Origin: Bacillota bacterium
GTDB taxonomy: Bacteria > Bacillota > Clostridia > Oscillospirales > Ruminococcaceae
DNA: 64,000 nt
Assembly: GCA_023460535.1 (NCBI GenBank)
Contig: JAEWPV010000016.1
Location: 1-64,000, forward strand
Reading direction: 5' to 3'
Shown: positions 44,341-54,016 of the stretch, one piece after another
Position numbering within the stretch: the first letter of the stretch is position 1
Layout: the number at the start of each line of letters is the position of its first letter
The notes under the pieces: generated by a model
Database searches by the model: none
Seen by the model: only the letters and a program-made list of their open reading frames with translations
What the model was told of the DNA's origin: nothing
Translations under genes and position numbers: made by a program

Positions 44341-44410
44341 AAAAACTTGAATGCCATATTCTCCTATGTTAAATTTAAAGATAGAAAAATCTATGTTAGG
44401 AGCGATTAAT

Positions 44411-44800
44411 ATGGCATTTGGAGTAAAAATCAAGACAGTAAAAACCACAAACGCGTACAACGTGAACGAGTTCTTTGAGGCAATCAAAGACAAGCAGTTC
44501 ACGGCCGGGCAGCCCTCTATCACAAAACATGGACTGGTGACCATGATTACATTCCCCCCGCTCGACAGACAGAATCAGGTTCAGATTATTTCTACGGCGT
44601 TTGGAAATGATAAGCCGTGCCAGAAATGGCAGGTTCAAAAGGGCGAGCAGGCAGGTGTGGAGAATGTGGCGGTGAACATGGCGCTCGATAAGCTGACCGG
44701 CGGTCTGTTCGGTTTTGGCTCGGTGGCGGGCAAAACCGTAAAGGAATGTGAGGCTTTGGTAGAAACAACGGCAAGCGAGTTGGAGGCACTGGGGCTTTAA
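44411..44800 (+). CDS. Unknown protein, candidate target of the LytTR system
   Basis: Not recognised. The 129 residues have no signal peptide and no membrane helix; there is an alpha/beta part (KTTNAYNVNEFFEAIKDKQF), a strand region (LVTMITFPP, QVQIISTAF) and a C-terminal Gly-rich loop GGLFGFGSVAGKTV before a last helix. TTAGGAG lies 8 nt before the ATG at 44411. The gene converges on the sensor kinase gene, and its upstream DNA carries the same tandem repeats as the kinase-regulator operon. Confidence 0.7.
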   Translation: MAFGVKIKTVKTTNAYNVNEFFEAIKDKQFTAGQPSITKHGLVTMITFPPLDRQNQVQIISTAFGNDKPCQKWQVQKGEQAGVENVAVNMALDKLTGGLFGFGSVAGKTVKECEALVETTASELEALGL

Positions 44801-44825
44801 TAACCGGACTAAAAACAAACATAAA

Positions 44826-44865
44826 AACAGACTGCTCTACCGTTGATGCGGTAGAGCAGTCTGTT
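44826..44865. terminator. Bidirectional terminator
   Basis: AACAGACTGCTCTACCG and CGGTAGAGCAGTCTGTT form a perfect 17-bp stem between convergent genes, with a T-run on both sides. Confidence 0.92.
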
Positions 44866-44891
44866 TTTTTGCTTTCGGATGTTACAGCGAA

Positions 44892-46226
44892 TTAACTATG
44901 TGGCAGGTTCAGCATAACAGACACCTGATACAGTCCGTTTTCTGTTTGAGCCTTGTATTGCCCGTTGTACTTGCCGACGATTAGCTTAACCGACTCCACC
45001 CCAATTCCGGCGCCGCTGCGCTTAGTGGATGTGAGTACGCCGTCCGCATTGGTTACCGGCTCGTCGGTATAGGTATTGTCAACCGTAATAAGCAAAACGG
45101 ATTCATTGATGACGTTGCCGCGCAGAGCAACGGTGCGTCGCCCGTCCGCGATGCGGCGGCATGCCTCTACCGCATTTTCAAGAAGGTTACCAACCAGCAC
45201 CGAAAGGTCGGATTCGGACAGGTTGAGCGTTTCGGTGATCCGCACATCACACTCAAACTCGATGCCGTCCTGAGCCGAAAGCTGCGCAAAATACGAGATG
45301 AGCATATTCAGTGCGTAGTGGCTGCAATAGGTAAGGGTAATGTTATCTGGGATGGTTTTTAGGTACTCGGTGAACAGCTTGCCAAGCTCCTCGTATCGGC
45401 CGCTTTTTAAGTACTCGTTCATCAAAATGATGTTGTGCCTTACGTCGTGGTTAATCCTGCGTACCTCCGAGAGCTTTGACGTAAAGCTTTCGTACTCGAG
45501 CTTTTGCAGCTCGAGCATATGGTTTTGCGCCTTAAGTGCAAGGTTTTTCTGCTGCTCTGCCGAAAAAGAAATCACAACATGGTACACAATGAATGCGCCG
45601 ATGTTAATTAGCAGAATGAACAAGGAGTTCTGGGGGAGCAAGGCCATCTGCAAGGGGGACAAGGGGCTGTTGTATATAATATAGCTCCATAAAACATAAA
45701 ACGTCAGCGGAATAATCCACATGTATTTCCAGATTGCCTGCCCGGTGCCGCCATGTATGGCGGGAATATAGACCCTTCTATAATAAAAATAGAGCGGCGT
45801 TAAAAAGATGACCTGAAACAGGAGCATCATCAGCGTAAAGGTCCACCGGTATTGTTGTACCGCCATATCGGGGAACAGAAAGCCCTCTAAGCATTTAGAC
45901 ATCATCACAACAAGGTTTGAGAGGTTAGAAAACAGAAGCAGAGTGAACAGCTGCTTGCCGAAGTTGCCCCTTACGGCGACAAAATAAAACACGATATAGA
46001 TGACAGTACTGGTTACCGATTTGACGGAGCTTGGGGTATCGGGGAAATACGCCGCCCACAAGCCAAGGGCAATCTGAATTAGTGCAATCAAAAATACAAT
46101 CGCCCTTACAACAGCCCGTGAAAACCGGTAGCTGTCGCGAAAAGGATACAGTAGCATAAACAGATACGGCATTAAGTTAACTAGGGAGTACAGGGCGGTT
46201 TCAATCACATGAGAGATACCGGGCAT
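44892..46226 (-). CDS. AgrC-type sensor histidine kinase (GHKL)
   Basis: A 444-residue membrane kinase. The N-terminal half has about six or seven predicted helices (from residue 10 to 225), as in AgrC and other peptide sensors. A cytoplasmic linker leads to EVRRINHDVRHNIILMNEYL, with the phospho-acceptor histidine in the HDVRHN motif. The ATPase part has LVGNLLENAVEACRR (N-box) and SGAGIGVESVKLIV (G-box). The ATG overlaps the stop of the regulator gene by one base, so the two are coupled. No peptide pheromone precursor (agrD/agrB-like) was found nearby. Confidence 0.92.
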   Translation of the reverse strand: MPGISHVIETALYSLVNLMPYLFMLLYPFRDSYRFSRAVVRAIVFLIALIQIALGLWAAYFPDTPSSVKSVTSTVIYIVFYFVAVRGNFGKQLFTLLLFSNLSNLVVMMSKCLEGFLFPDMAVQQYRWTFTLMMLLFQVIFLTPLYFYYRRVYIPAIHGGTGQAIWKYMWIIPLTFYVLWSYIIYNSPLSPLQMALLPQNSLFILLINIGAFIVYHVVISFSAEQQKNLALKAQNHMLELQKLEYESFTSKLSEVRRINHDVRHNIILMNEYLKSGRYEELGKLFTEYLKTIPDNITLTYCSHYALNMLISYFAQLSAQDGIEFECDVRITETLNLSESDLSVLVGNLLENAVEACRRIADGRRTVALRGNVINESVLLITVDNTYTDEPVTNADGVLTSTKRSGAGIGVESVKLIVGKYNGQYKAQTENGLYQVSVMLNLPHS

Positions 46227-46951
46227 TACTGCAGCAGCTCCCTTCGCATTTTATCAAACATAAAGTCGGCGTAAAGCTTTTCCATGTCCTTCAATTTGCG
46301 GCGGCTTACCTGAACGGCTGTGCCGTCTGACAGCACAACCTCATTTTCTTTTATGCAATCCACCTCATACATGTTAACAATGCTGCCCTTTGAGCACTTC
46401 ACAAAATACGGTTGAAGCATAATCAGCCGTTCCAAATCCAGCTGGCGCAGCCTTGTTCGGATTGAGTTGCCGTTGATCAGGTGGATTTCTATGACATGAT
46501 TAAAGTAAATGGTATACAGAATGCTGCGCAAAATGACCTTGTCGCCCTCGGGCAGAACGATATACCGTCCTTCGTCAAAGGCGGGGATGCGAAGCCGCTG
46601 AAGCATTTTTACTGTCTGGTCAATGTCATAGGGCTTTTTAAGATAGTAATCGGCGCCCACCTCGTAGCTTTGAGAGGCAAAATCGTTGCTTGAGGTTGAG
46701 AAAACAAGCTTAACGTATTTGTCTACCGCACGCACCTTAGTTGCGGCGGCAATGCCGTCCATCGTATCCATGATAATGTCCATAAAGATAATGTCGTAGG
46801 CGTTTTCTGTAAACTCTTCAATAAACCGAGTGCTGTCGGTGTAGCAGGTAATACTGTTGGCGCCAAGCCCTGCTATGGAAAACGCCATGCATATAATCCT
46901 TTTTGACTGCTCGATATCCTCGACGCAGTCATCTATAATAACAATTCTCAT
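46226..46951 (-). CDS. LytTR-family response regulator
   Basis: A 241-residue regulator. The receiver domain starts MRIVIIDDCVEDIEQSKRII and has the phospho-Asp in DIIFMDIIMDTMDGIAAA. A LytTR DNA-binding domain follows from about residue 130 (LMLQPYF-type segment, YFVKCSKGSIVNMYEV, then VQVSRRKLKDMEKLYADF). The open frame runs to 47107, but the receiver starts at the ATG at 46951. It is the first gene of the pair with the AgrC-type kinase, and repeats of LytTR type lie upstream. Confidence 0.93.
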   Translation of the reverse strand: MRIVIIDDCVEDIEQSKRIICMAFSIAGLGANSITCYTDSTRFIEEFTENAYDIIFMDIIMDTMDGIAAATKVRAVDKYVKLVFSTSSNDFASQSYEVGADYYLKKPYDIDQTVKMLQRLRIPAFDEGRYIVLPEGDKVILRSILYTIYFNHVIEIHLINGNSIRTRLRQLDLERLIMLQPYFVKCSKGSIVNMYEVDCIKENEVVLSDGTAVQVSRRKLKDMEKLYADFMFDKMRRELLQ

Positions 46952-46982
46952 ATCACTTGCCACTTGCCCCGTTTTTTTGAAT

Positions 46983-47053
46983 ATTATATCATCTATTCTC
47001 ACTAAATTAAAGTTTTTGAGTCGTTTTTTTACCGTTTGAGTCATTTTTTGACC
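46983..47053 (-). promoter_or_regulatory. Promoter of the LytTR-kinase operon with tandem LytTR-type sites
   Basis: On the minus strand a weak promoter, TTTAAT-17 bp-TATAAT (47011-46983), is preceded by two units spaced 20 bp (plus strand TTGAG at 47016 and 47036, each followed by TC(A/G) and a T-run, with ACCG between). A weak -35 with activator sites directly upstream suggests self-activation. Confidence 0.65.
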
Positions 47054-47055
47054 AC

Positions 47056-47083
47056 AAAAAGAGCCCTGACGAATCAAGGCTCT
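47056..47083 (-). terminator. Terminator of the leftward tRNA cluster
   Basis: On the minus strand AGAGCCTTG and CAGGGCTCT pair and are followed by TTTT. Confidence 0.75.
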
Positions 47084-47125
47084 CCTGTTTTGTCTGAAAT
47101 AAAGCAATCCAGACGGTTATTCTAT

Positions 47126-47201
47126 TGGTTGGGCTGGATGGATTCGAACCATCGGGATGCAGGAGTCAAAGTCCTGTGCCTTACCGCTTGGCTACAGCCC
47201 A
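47126..47201 (-). tRNA. tRNA-Gln (TTG)
   Basis: On the minus strand, acceptor TGGGCTG pairs with CAGCCCA; the anticodon loop is CTTTGAC (anticodon TTG); CCA is encoded (47128-47126). Confidence 0.95.
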
Positions 47202-47272
47202 GTATACAGAAAAATTCATGCGCCGCCCGTGCGGATAACCCGGGAAGGGGCGCATGAATTATGATGTTTAAG

Positions 47273-47350
47273 TGGGGTGGATAATGAGATTCGAACCCAC
47301 GACCTCCAGAGCCACAATCTGGCGCTCTAACCAACTGAGCTATACCCACC
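47273..47350 (-). tRNA. tRNA-His (GTG)
   Basis: Minus strand: acceptor GTGGGTA pairs with TATCCAC; the extra G(-1) at 47350 faces C73, typical of tRNA-His; the anticodon loop is TTGTGGC; CCA is encoded. Confidence 0.95.
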
Positions 47351-47356
47351 ACATAC

Positions 47357-47433
47357 TGGCGCGCCTGGGGGGACTCGAACCCACGACCCTCCGCTTAGAA
47401 GGCGGATGCTCTATCCAGCTGAGCTACAGGCAC
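47357..47433 (-). tRNA. tRNA-Arg (TCT)
   Basis: Minus strand: acceptor GTGCCTG pairs with CAGGCGC (one G-T pair); the anticodon loop is CTTCTAA (anticodon TCT); discriminator G; CCA is encoded. Confidence 0.95.
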
Positions 47434-47493
47434 TTATTTTGGCATACCGTACACGAAAGCGGTACCGTACACCCTGTGTCCCCCTGACGACAA

Positions 47494-47567
<74 letters not shown>

Positions 47568-47704
47568 GCACTTCAGCGACGGATTGTATTATAGCACACA
47601 ATCCGCCGCATCGTCAATACCTTTGCACAAAATGAGCCGTGCGGGCAAAAAGCAGACGCTTTTTGCGTAATAACGACGGGATGACCAGAACAAAAAGGGT
47701 TTGC

Positions 47705-48154
47705 TTACCGCACAAAGATGTTCTCGCAGTCGATAATCAGGTTGATTTTGCCGCCGATGGTTGCGACACCCGCAACAAACTCACTCTCGGCAGGTGGTGG
47801 GGAGATATCCTCGTCCGGGATATTGACAACCTCCGCGATGCTGTCGACAATCAGTCCAAACGGCGCGTCCTCTACCGAAAGGATCATAAAGCAGGTGGTA
47901 TCCGAAAAATCTACAACCTCTAGCCCCAGCCGCCTGCGCAGATTGATGATGGGAATAATCTTGCCGCGCAGATTGGTTATGCCGTCCACATAGCTGGGGA
48001 AATCGGGCACCGGGGTAATTTGCAGTACGCGGTTGATCTCAATCACATAGCGGATAGGTACGGCGTAGGCTTCTGCGCCGAGAGAAAAGGTAAGGTACTT
48101 GCCTTGTAGGGTATCCTCTTGTTCTTCCTGTTGCAGCTCAAATCCGATACTCAT
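47705..48154 (-). CDS. cheW: CheW-like chemotaxis coupling protein
   Basis: A 149-residue CheW, the adaptor that links chemoreceptors to the kinase CheA. Family pattern: YLTFSLGAEAYAVPIRYVIE near the N-terminus, YVDGITNLRGKIIPIINLRR in the middle, and PFGLIVDSIAEV. AAGGAG lies 10 nt before the ATG at 48154; an ATG three codons earlier (48163) is too close to it. It is 79 bp downstream of a GGDEF gene on the same strand, so chemotaxis and cyclic-di-GMP functions may be co-transcribed. Confidence 0.93.
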   Translation of the reverse strand: MSIGFELQQEEQEDTLQGKYLTFSLGAEAYAVPIRYVIEINRVLQITPVPDFPSYVDGITNLRGKIIPIINLRRRLGLEVVDFSDTTCFMILSVEDAPFGLIVDSIAEVVNIPDEDISPPPAESEFVAGVATIGGKINLIIDCENIFVR

Positions 48155-48233
48155 GGTAGTCATGCTCCTTTACGAAACAAAGAATTTTGGTCAGACTGGA
48201 TTTTAAAACTGGTAAAAGAGAGACGGTAGGAGG

Positions 48234-51059
48234 CTACAGCCCCAGTATGGTGCTTTCAAGCAGCCTGCTTTTGTAGTCGGGGCAGTCATATTTGTTCATT
48301 ACCAGCGTTTTTTCTTTGATTTCCTTATAAAACGCCTGGGTGCTTAGCTTATTGCCGGTACAGTAGTAGTAGCAGCCGTTTAGTCGGGGCTTAAAGAACT
48401 CGTGCTGCGTAAGCGAGAGGGGAAGGGTACACGCGGTGGCCGATTGCCGCGCGATATCCATAATCGAGCTGAGCACAGACAGGTACTTGCGGCTGTGCAT
48501 AGCTTTTAGTATCATCTCATCGGCAAAGCGAACCGAGTCGAGATTAAAGTCGCTGACGATGTTGTAGCTGGTGTACATGCCCCCAAAGCCCATTAGCTCG
48601 ATGTCGCTGCTGATGCGCCGCAGACCCGATATAAAGGTGTATACCGAATGGTCAAACATGCTGATGGTACGCGGCTCCAGCGCAAAGCCAAGCGTTTTGG
48701 GGTTAACCCCCTCCTCCTGCGATACGCGGGTGAGGATAGACAGCACCGCGTCGTTGGACAGCGACAGGATGGGAACGGGGAAGGTGACAAGGGTTTGATA
48801 GCTGTTGTGCTTTTCCACCGCCGTAATTGCCTGACATACCTTGCGGAAGAGAATCTCGAGCAAGGACGACTGCTGGTTGCTCTCGGCGGCTATTTTGAAT
48901 ATTTCGTCGCGGGTAAGGTCCGCGTACTCGGGTATCAGAATATCGATATGCGAGATAAAACGAACCGCACGGTTGGTACGGCTGCAGAACACCGGCTCGA
49001 ACGACACCGTTATGATGTCGTTTTGTGTGATGTTGCGCAGCTGGTCCGCCACCACATCGTTCTTTACCTTTTCGCGGTATAGCAGCTCGGTAAACAGGTT
49101 GTAGTTATTTTTGCCCTTGCGTTTTGCGCTGTACATCGCAAAATCGGCGTTGGCTAGCAGTTCCTTGTAGCTGGCCGCACCGAACTCGTACGCCTTTGCA
49201 ACGCCCACACTGCCGGAGAGCCGGTAGGTGGTGCCCTCCTTCTCATAGCCGCCCTGCAGGGCGGAAACAATTTTGTTGGCCATCTGCTCCAACGCGTCCT
49301 CGGTGCCGAACTCCTTAATAAACACGATAAACTCGTCGCCGCCGATGCGCCCCACAAGGTCGCCGCTGGACACGATTTTGCAGATGCTGGAGGACACAAA
49401 TCGCAAAATCTGGTCGCCGAACTGGTGACCGAAGGTGTCGTTGATAATCTTGAAGTTATCCAGGTCAATCATCATCAGCGCGCACTGCTTGTGCTCGGGC
49501 AGCAGCTCCTTGATGCGCTTTTCGATGGCCGCGCGGTTATAAACACTCGTCAGCTTGTCGTACTCGGCAGAGTGCAGAACCCGAAGGTCGTACAGCTTCT
49601 TTTGGGTAATATCCGAGATCGAGCCGATTACCTTTACAATCTTATCGTCCTTATTCTTAAGGGCGGTTGCAATGCTCTCCGCCCAGGCTGCGTTGCCGCG
49701 GATGTCACGGGTTTCGTATTCCGCGCGGTAGGTGCGCGACATGCCCGCAATAAAGCGCTTGAACTCGGCGTCGCGGCGTTCCTCCGCCTCCGGGTCGGCG
49801 GCGTACGCCCACGGACAGTTTACTGTGCCCGCATTCTCAACCCGTCGTGCGCCAAGCAGACCCTTGTCCTTTGCCATGAACGTATACTTTTGCGTGGCGA
49901 CGTCGTACTCCCACACAATATCACTCACCGCCTCGAGCGCGATACGGTAACGCTTTTCGCTCTCCTTAAGCTCGTCGAGTGTATTGGTAATCTGTGTGTT
50001 GAGGTTGTTGATTGATTCGGCTATCCACCCAAGCTCGTTGTCGGCTTCGTAGCTGCAGTGTACATAGCCGCTGTCCTTAAGCATGCTGCCAAGGGAGCGC
50101 AGGATGCGGACGGCAGGGTAGCGTACCGACAGAATCAATATGACTGTGGCTAAGATACACAGCAAGACAATCGAAACAAGCATGGTGTTGACGATAACAA
50201 GCGGCTTTAAGTAGGTGTCGCGAAGCTCGGTCATGGAACGCACCGCCACCAGATACCCGTCGAAGGGCTCAAGATACAGATAAACACCATGTAGCTGAAC
50301 CTGATTGTTGTAGCGATAGCTAATCTGGTCGAGAGGCTTGCTTTTATCCGCACGCATCTTAATTAGAAGTTCCCAAAAACCGTTTTGATAGTCGTATGTA
50401 GCGGCGGCAAGCTGCCGCTCGGGGTAGCGGTGAGAAAAAATTGTATCAGCGGCATCGACAAAAAACAGGTAGCCTTGGTTGTCGACCGCACCCTGTTGGG
50501 TTATTTTATTGAAATACGAGGTGTTAAACTCCAAAACCAGGTAGCCTTGTACGCTGTCGCTCTGGTATACTGCCTGGCTTTGTGAAAAGTACGCCTTGCC
50601 CTCCTGCGTATAAAGAACGCCCGAGAAGTAGGATTGGGCCCGCAATAGGTTAGTCAGAAGTTTGTCCTGCGCATATGGCATGCCGATCTGCGTGCCGGAC
50701 AGGGAGGCGACAACCGTCCCGTGCTTGTCCAGCAGGTAGGCAGCACGGCAATCCTCAAGCGCACTTATCTGCGTTTCGAGCAAGGGAATAAACTGCTGCT
50801 GTACCGTGCCGGCGGGCGAAGCAATCAACTGCCCATAGGTCGTGTCCTGCGAAATCAGGCGGGTGGTTTTTTCAATCTGGCCAAGGTAGTGTTTCACTTC
50901 ATCGCCGACACGTGTCGCGCTGCTTTTAAGAACATTGTAGTTTTCTTCGGTTGCATAGTGTGTCATATTCACGTTTAGAAGGATGCCGAATACGAGCACG
51001 GGCAGCAAAACCATAAACAAAATGATCATGGTAATCTTTGTGGGTAATCTCATACGCAT
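48234..51059 (-). CDS. Membrane sensor diguanylate cyclase with a degenerate EAL domain
   Basis: A 941-residue protein: TM helix about 8-30, an extracellular Cache-like sensor about 35-285, a second TM helix (VSIVLLCILATVILIL), a HAMP-like linker, a PAS domain about 370-490, then GGDEF with intact RIGGDEFIVF (about residue 571). The I-site is absent (SSGD where RxxD is expected), so no product inhibition is expected. The last 250 residues align in layout with an EAL domain (FEPVFCSRTNRAVRFI), but the EAL motif and the DDFG loop are missing (here GFGGMYTSYN), so it should not degrade cyclic-di-GMP. Confidence 0.88.
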   Translation of the reverse strand: MRMRLPTKITMIILFMVLLPVLVFGILLNVNMTHYATEENYNVLKSSATRVGDEVKHYLGQIEKTTRLISQDTTYGQLIASPAGTVQQQFIPLLETQISALEDCRAAYLLDKHGTVVASLSGTQIGMPYAQDKLLTNLLRAQSYFSGVLYTQEGKAYFSQSQAVYQSDSVQGYLVLEFNTSYFNKITQQGAVDNQGYLFFVDAADTIFSHRYPERQLAAATYDYQNGFWELLIKMRADKSKPLDQISYRYNNQVQLHGVYLYLEPFDGYLVAVRSMTELRDTYLKPLVIVNTMLVSIVLLCILATVILILSVRYPAVRILRSLGSMLKDSGYVHCSYEADNELGWIAESINNLNTQITNTLDELKESEKRYRIALEAVSDIVWEYDVATQKYTFMAKDKGLLGARRVENAGTVNCPWAYAADPEAEERRDAEFKRFIAGMSRTYRAEYETRDIRGNAAWAESIATALKNKDDKIVKVIGSISDITQKKLYDLRVLHSAEYDKLTSVYNRAAIEKRIKELLPEHKQCALMMIDLDNFKIINDTFGHQFGDQILRFVSSSICKIVSSGDLVGRIGGDEFIVFIKEFGTEDALEQMANKIVSALQGGYEKEGTTYRLSGSVGVAKAYEFGAASYKELLANADFAMYSAKRKGKNNYNLFTELLYREKVKNDVVADQLRNITQNDIITVSFEPVFCSRTNRAVRFISHIDILIPEYADLTRDEIFKIAAESNQQSSLLEILFRKVCQAITAVEKHNSYQTLVTFPVPILSLSNDAVLSILTRVSQEEGVNPKTLGFALEPRTISMFDHSVYTFISGLRRISSDIELMGFGGMYTSYNIVSDFNLDSVRFADEMILKAMHSRKYLSVLSSIMDIARQSATACTLPLSLTQHEFFKPRLNGCYYYCTGNKLSTQAFYKEIKEKTLVMNKYDCPDYKSRLLESTILGL

Positions 51060-51097
51060 CCCTCTCTTTCGTAAAAATATAACACATTGTTGTAGTG

Positions 51098-53887
51098 CTA
51101 TGGGGCTTTTATAGAGTCGGCAAGAACCAGCTCAAAATCGGCACGGGGAAGGGGGCGGCTGTATAGATAACCTTGGATATAGTCGCAGTTAAGCTGTTTG
51201 AGGATGCTGTCCTGCCGTACGGTCTCTACCCCTTCGGCGACCACCTGCATATTAAAGTCCTGCACCAGCTCGATGATTTTTGAGAGCATCTTTCTGCTTT
51301 TGGCACTGCCCTCCAGCTGGTTGATATAGGATTTATCGATTTTTAGGCTGCTAATGGGCAGCATAAGCAGATAATTCAGCCCCGAGTAGCCGGAGCCGAA
51401 ATCATCCAGCACAAACCGAATGCCGTAGCGCTGCAGATCGCTCATCGTCTTTTTAACCGATTCAAACGAGCGGATGACCACGTTTTCGGTAATCTCAAAC
51501 TCAAGAATAGTGGGCGGCAATTCGTACCGAGAGATAACACCCCACATACTGTCTACAAAGTTTTCCTGCACCAGCTGCAGGGGAGAGATGTTAATCGCCA
51601 TGGAATCGAGCACAATGCCCTGCTGGGCAAGCTCGCACAGGGTTTTGCATACCCGGTCTACAACAATCAGGCCAATATCGTTAATCAAGCCAATCTCCTC
51701 GGCGATGCCGATGAACTCGTCGGGCGGAATAAAACCAAGCTCTTCATCGCGCAGCCGCAACAATGCCTCCGCCTTGGTGAACCCCTGCTTTTCTATATTG
51801 TATATCGGCTGGTAGTAAACGTCAAAACCGCCTTCTTTTAATGCGCGGCGCATAATTTCTTGAATCTTATGGCGACGGGCCAGCTTGCGGCTAAGAATTT
51901 CGTCATACAGAACGTAGCGGTTTTTACCCGTGGTTTTTGCGTCGTAGATGGCAAACTCGCCGCTTGCAATAATCTCCTTGGGGTCCTTGCCGCTTTCGGG
52001 GAAGGCGGCTATGCCCAGGCTGACGGTACAGGTGCAGTCTACGTCAAACACCCTCCACGGGCGGGAGAACCGGCTTAACAGTCGCTGCGCAAGGTCCTGC
52101 GCCATGGCAAGACCGTAATCCTGAAGCAGGATGAAAAACTCATCCCCGCCAAAACGGAACACCTTGCTAAGCAGCTCGTCGCTTTCGTTAAAGTACTGTA
52201 CAATGCGGCGAAGCAGCTCGTCGCCGTAGTGGGAGCCGAGCGTGTCGTTAACATATTTGAAATCGTCCAGATCAAGAATGATAACCGACCCGGACGGGGA
52301 CGGGGACTCGAACACCTTTTGCAGTACCTTGGTCAGGCACACGCGGTTGGGGATATCGAGCATCGCGTCGTAATAGGCAAGCTTTTCTATCTCCAGCTCA
52401 AACACCTTGCGGGAGTTGATATCCGTCTGGCTGACAAGGCAGGCAAGCCGGCCGTCAAACCACGTAAAGCGGGAGGCCAGCAGCTCGTACCAGGTATCGA
52501 CGTTGCTTTTGTAGATCTCCAAACGCAGCTGTTCGTTGCGAAGCTGCCCGTTGTCGGCACAGGGCAGGGTACGCGGCTCCATCCTTTTGTAAGCGGCGGA
52601 TTCATACGGAGCCGCAAACCGCTCGATGGGGCAGAACGCGCAGATTTGGCCGTCGTCGAGGTTTTCAAGACGGGTGCACAGATCCCCCGGTTTGACATCG
52701 GGGTGCGCAAGCTGCATGGTGCGGTTCATAAACAGGATTTCGCGGGTGTTTACATCTACGGCATAGGTCGCCGACCCGTTGCCGTCGGCAATGGTATACA
52801 TTAAATCCTTGGCGTGGTTAGCGTAATCCATCGCCAGTTTTTGCAACACGGCACTGCACAGCACGGTGGAGGCTGCCTTAAGCCCCACCAGACGGGTGTC
52901 GTCATAGCCGGTCTCGTCCGGACGCGAATCGGCACCGGTACGCTCAAAGACAATAACGGCTACCGGGCGCAGCTCGTTTTTTAGCTGATGGCACAGCACA
53001 TCCTTAATTCCGCCCGATTCAAAAAGAGCAGTTAATCGTTCAGGTAGTACAGACAGGTCGCTGATATGTAAAAAACCGTCTTTGTCAAACGCCCAGTTGA
53101 CCGTTGTGGTAAGCGACTGCCACAGTGCTTGTCCGCCTTCTCCCTCAAAATACTCCTCAAAGGAGGAATAACCCGGCTTGCACCATTGCATCAGCAGCTT
53201 CTGCTCGCCAAAATCACAGGCTAAACGCAGTACGGTAATGCGAGCTAGCGAGTAATACTCGCCAACCTGCTTCAGTGCACCGTGAATGGCGGACTCAAGA
53301 TCGGACGAGCCGAAGATCTCGCCGATGACCTCGTTTTCAAATACCGTGCAGGACAAAGCCTCCCGCAGCTCGCCAATATGCGCGTTTTGCTTTGCGTACT
53401 GCATTCGGCTTTGCGCATCGTCACACAGTATCTGCGCAAACATGCCGCACACCATGCCCACCACACGCTGCGCAAGTCGAAACCGTTCGGGGCTGATGTT
53501 ATATTTTCGTTGTTCCTCACTTAATAAAAAGACAAGGGGAATTTCACCCGCTGCCACAACGGGGATATAGGCAAACCGAACCCCAAGCTCACAGCCGCCG
53601 CTGTGGGGCTGCAATGTTTGGCGTACCAAATTAAGCGCATTTTCCCTTGTTTGTGCGCACAGAGCGGGGTCTTTGACGCTGTTTTTGCGGCAGAAGGACG
53701 TCTCGCCGAAAATCAGACTTCCGTGGGCGTCCAAAACGGCACAATCCACATGCAGGTTTTTCTCAACAAAGGCGATAAGCCCGCTTACAAGCTCTGCGTT
53801 CAGCGCGGTGGGCAGTGCGGCAGGTGGCTTACTATCGGCATAGGTGGCCGCCGGAATCCTGACCTTTTTCTTTTGAAAAAAAGACAT
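51098..53887 (-). CDS. GGDEF-EAL protein with N-terminal GAF/PocR-like sensors
   Basis: A 929-residue soluble protein. The N-terminal 350 residues look like sensor modules: a PocR-like segment at about 20-150 (Cys-rich, CELGVRFAYIPVVAAGEIPL) and a GAF-like region. A PAS-like part follows at about 355-510 (GQICAFCPIERF). GGDEF is intact (KVFRFGGDEFFIL, about residue 577) without an I-site. EAL is intact: YYQPIYNIEKQGFTKAEALLRL, EFEITEN, VLDDFGSGYSGL and EGVE. It may make or degrade cyclic-di-GMP depending on signal. GGAGG lies 9 nt before the ATG at 53887. Confidence 0.92.
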   Translation of the reverse strand: MSFFQKKKVRIPAATYADSKPPAALPTALNAELVSGLIAFVEKNLHVDCAVLDAHGSLIFGETSFCRKNSVKDPALCAQTRENALNLVRQTLQPHSGGCELGVRFAYIPVVAAGEIPLVFLLSEEQRKYNISPERFRLAQRVVGMVCGMFAQILCDDAQSRMQYAKQNAHIGELREALSCTVFENEVIGEIFGSSDLESAIHGALKQVGEYYSLARITVLRLACDFGEQKLLMQWCKPGYSSFEEYFEGEGGQALWQSLTTTVNWAFDKDGFLHISDLSVLPERLTALFESGGIKDVLCHQLKNELRPVAVIVFERTGADSRPDETGYDDTRLVGLKAASTVLCSAVLQKLAMDYANHAKDLMYTIADGNGSATYAVDVNTREILFMNRTMQLAHPDVKPGDLCTRLENLDDGQICAFCPIERFAAPYESAAYKRMEPRTLPCADNGQLRNEQLRLEIYKSNVDTWYELLASRFTWFDGRLACLVSQTDINSRKVFELEIEKLAYYDAMLDIPNRVCLTKVLQKVFESPSPSGSVIILDLDDFKYVNDTLGSHYGDELLRRIVQYFNESDELLSKVFRFGGDEFFILLQDYGLAMAQDLAQRLLSRFSRPWRVFDVDCTCTVSLGIAAFPESGKDPKEIIASGEFAIYDAKTTGKNRYVLYDEILSRKLARRHKIQEIMRRALKEGGFDVYYQPIYNIEKQGFTKAEALLRLRDEELGFIPPDEFIGIAEEIGLINDIGLIVVDRVCKTLCELAQQGIVLDSMAINISPLQLVQENFVDSMWGVISRYELPPTILEFEITENVVIRSFESVKKTMSDLQRYGIRFVLDDFGSGYSGLNYLLMLPISSLKIDKSYINQLEGSAKSRKMLSKIIELVQDFNMQVVAEGVETVRQDSILKQLNCDYIQGYLYSRPLPRADFELVLADSIKAP

Positions 53888-54016
53888 TACGAGCAGCCTC
53901 CAACGTAACATATTATATTACCGGGGTAAAAGCATCTGAAACGACAGTTCTCGCACCGGTACGGCGAAAAAACTGTTAAATGCTTATACGTAGCCCACGA
54001 TAGACTATTAATAGTT

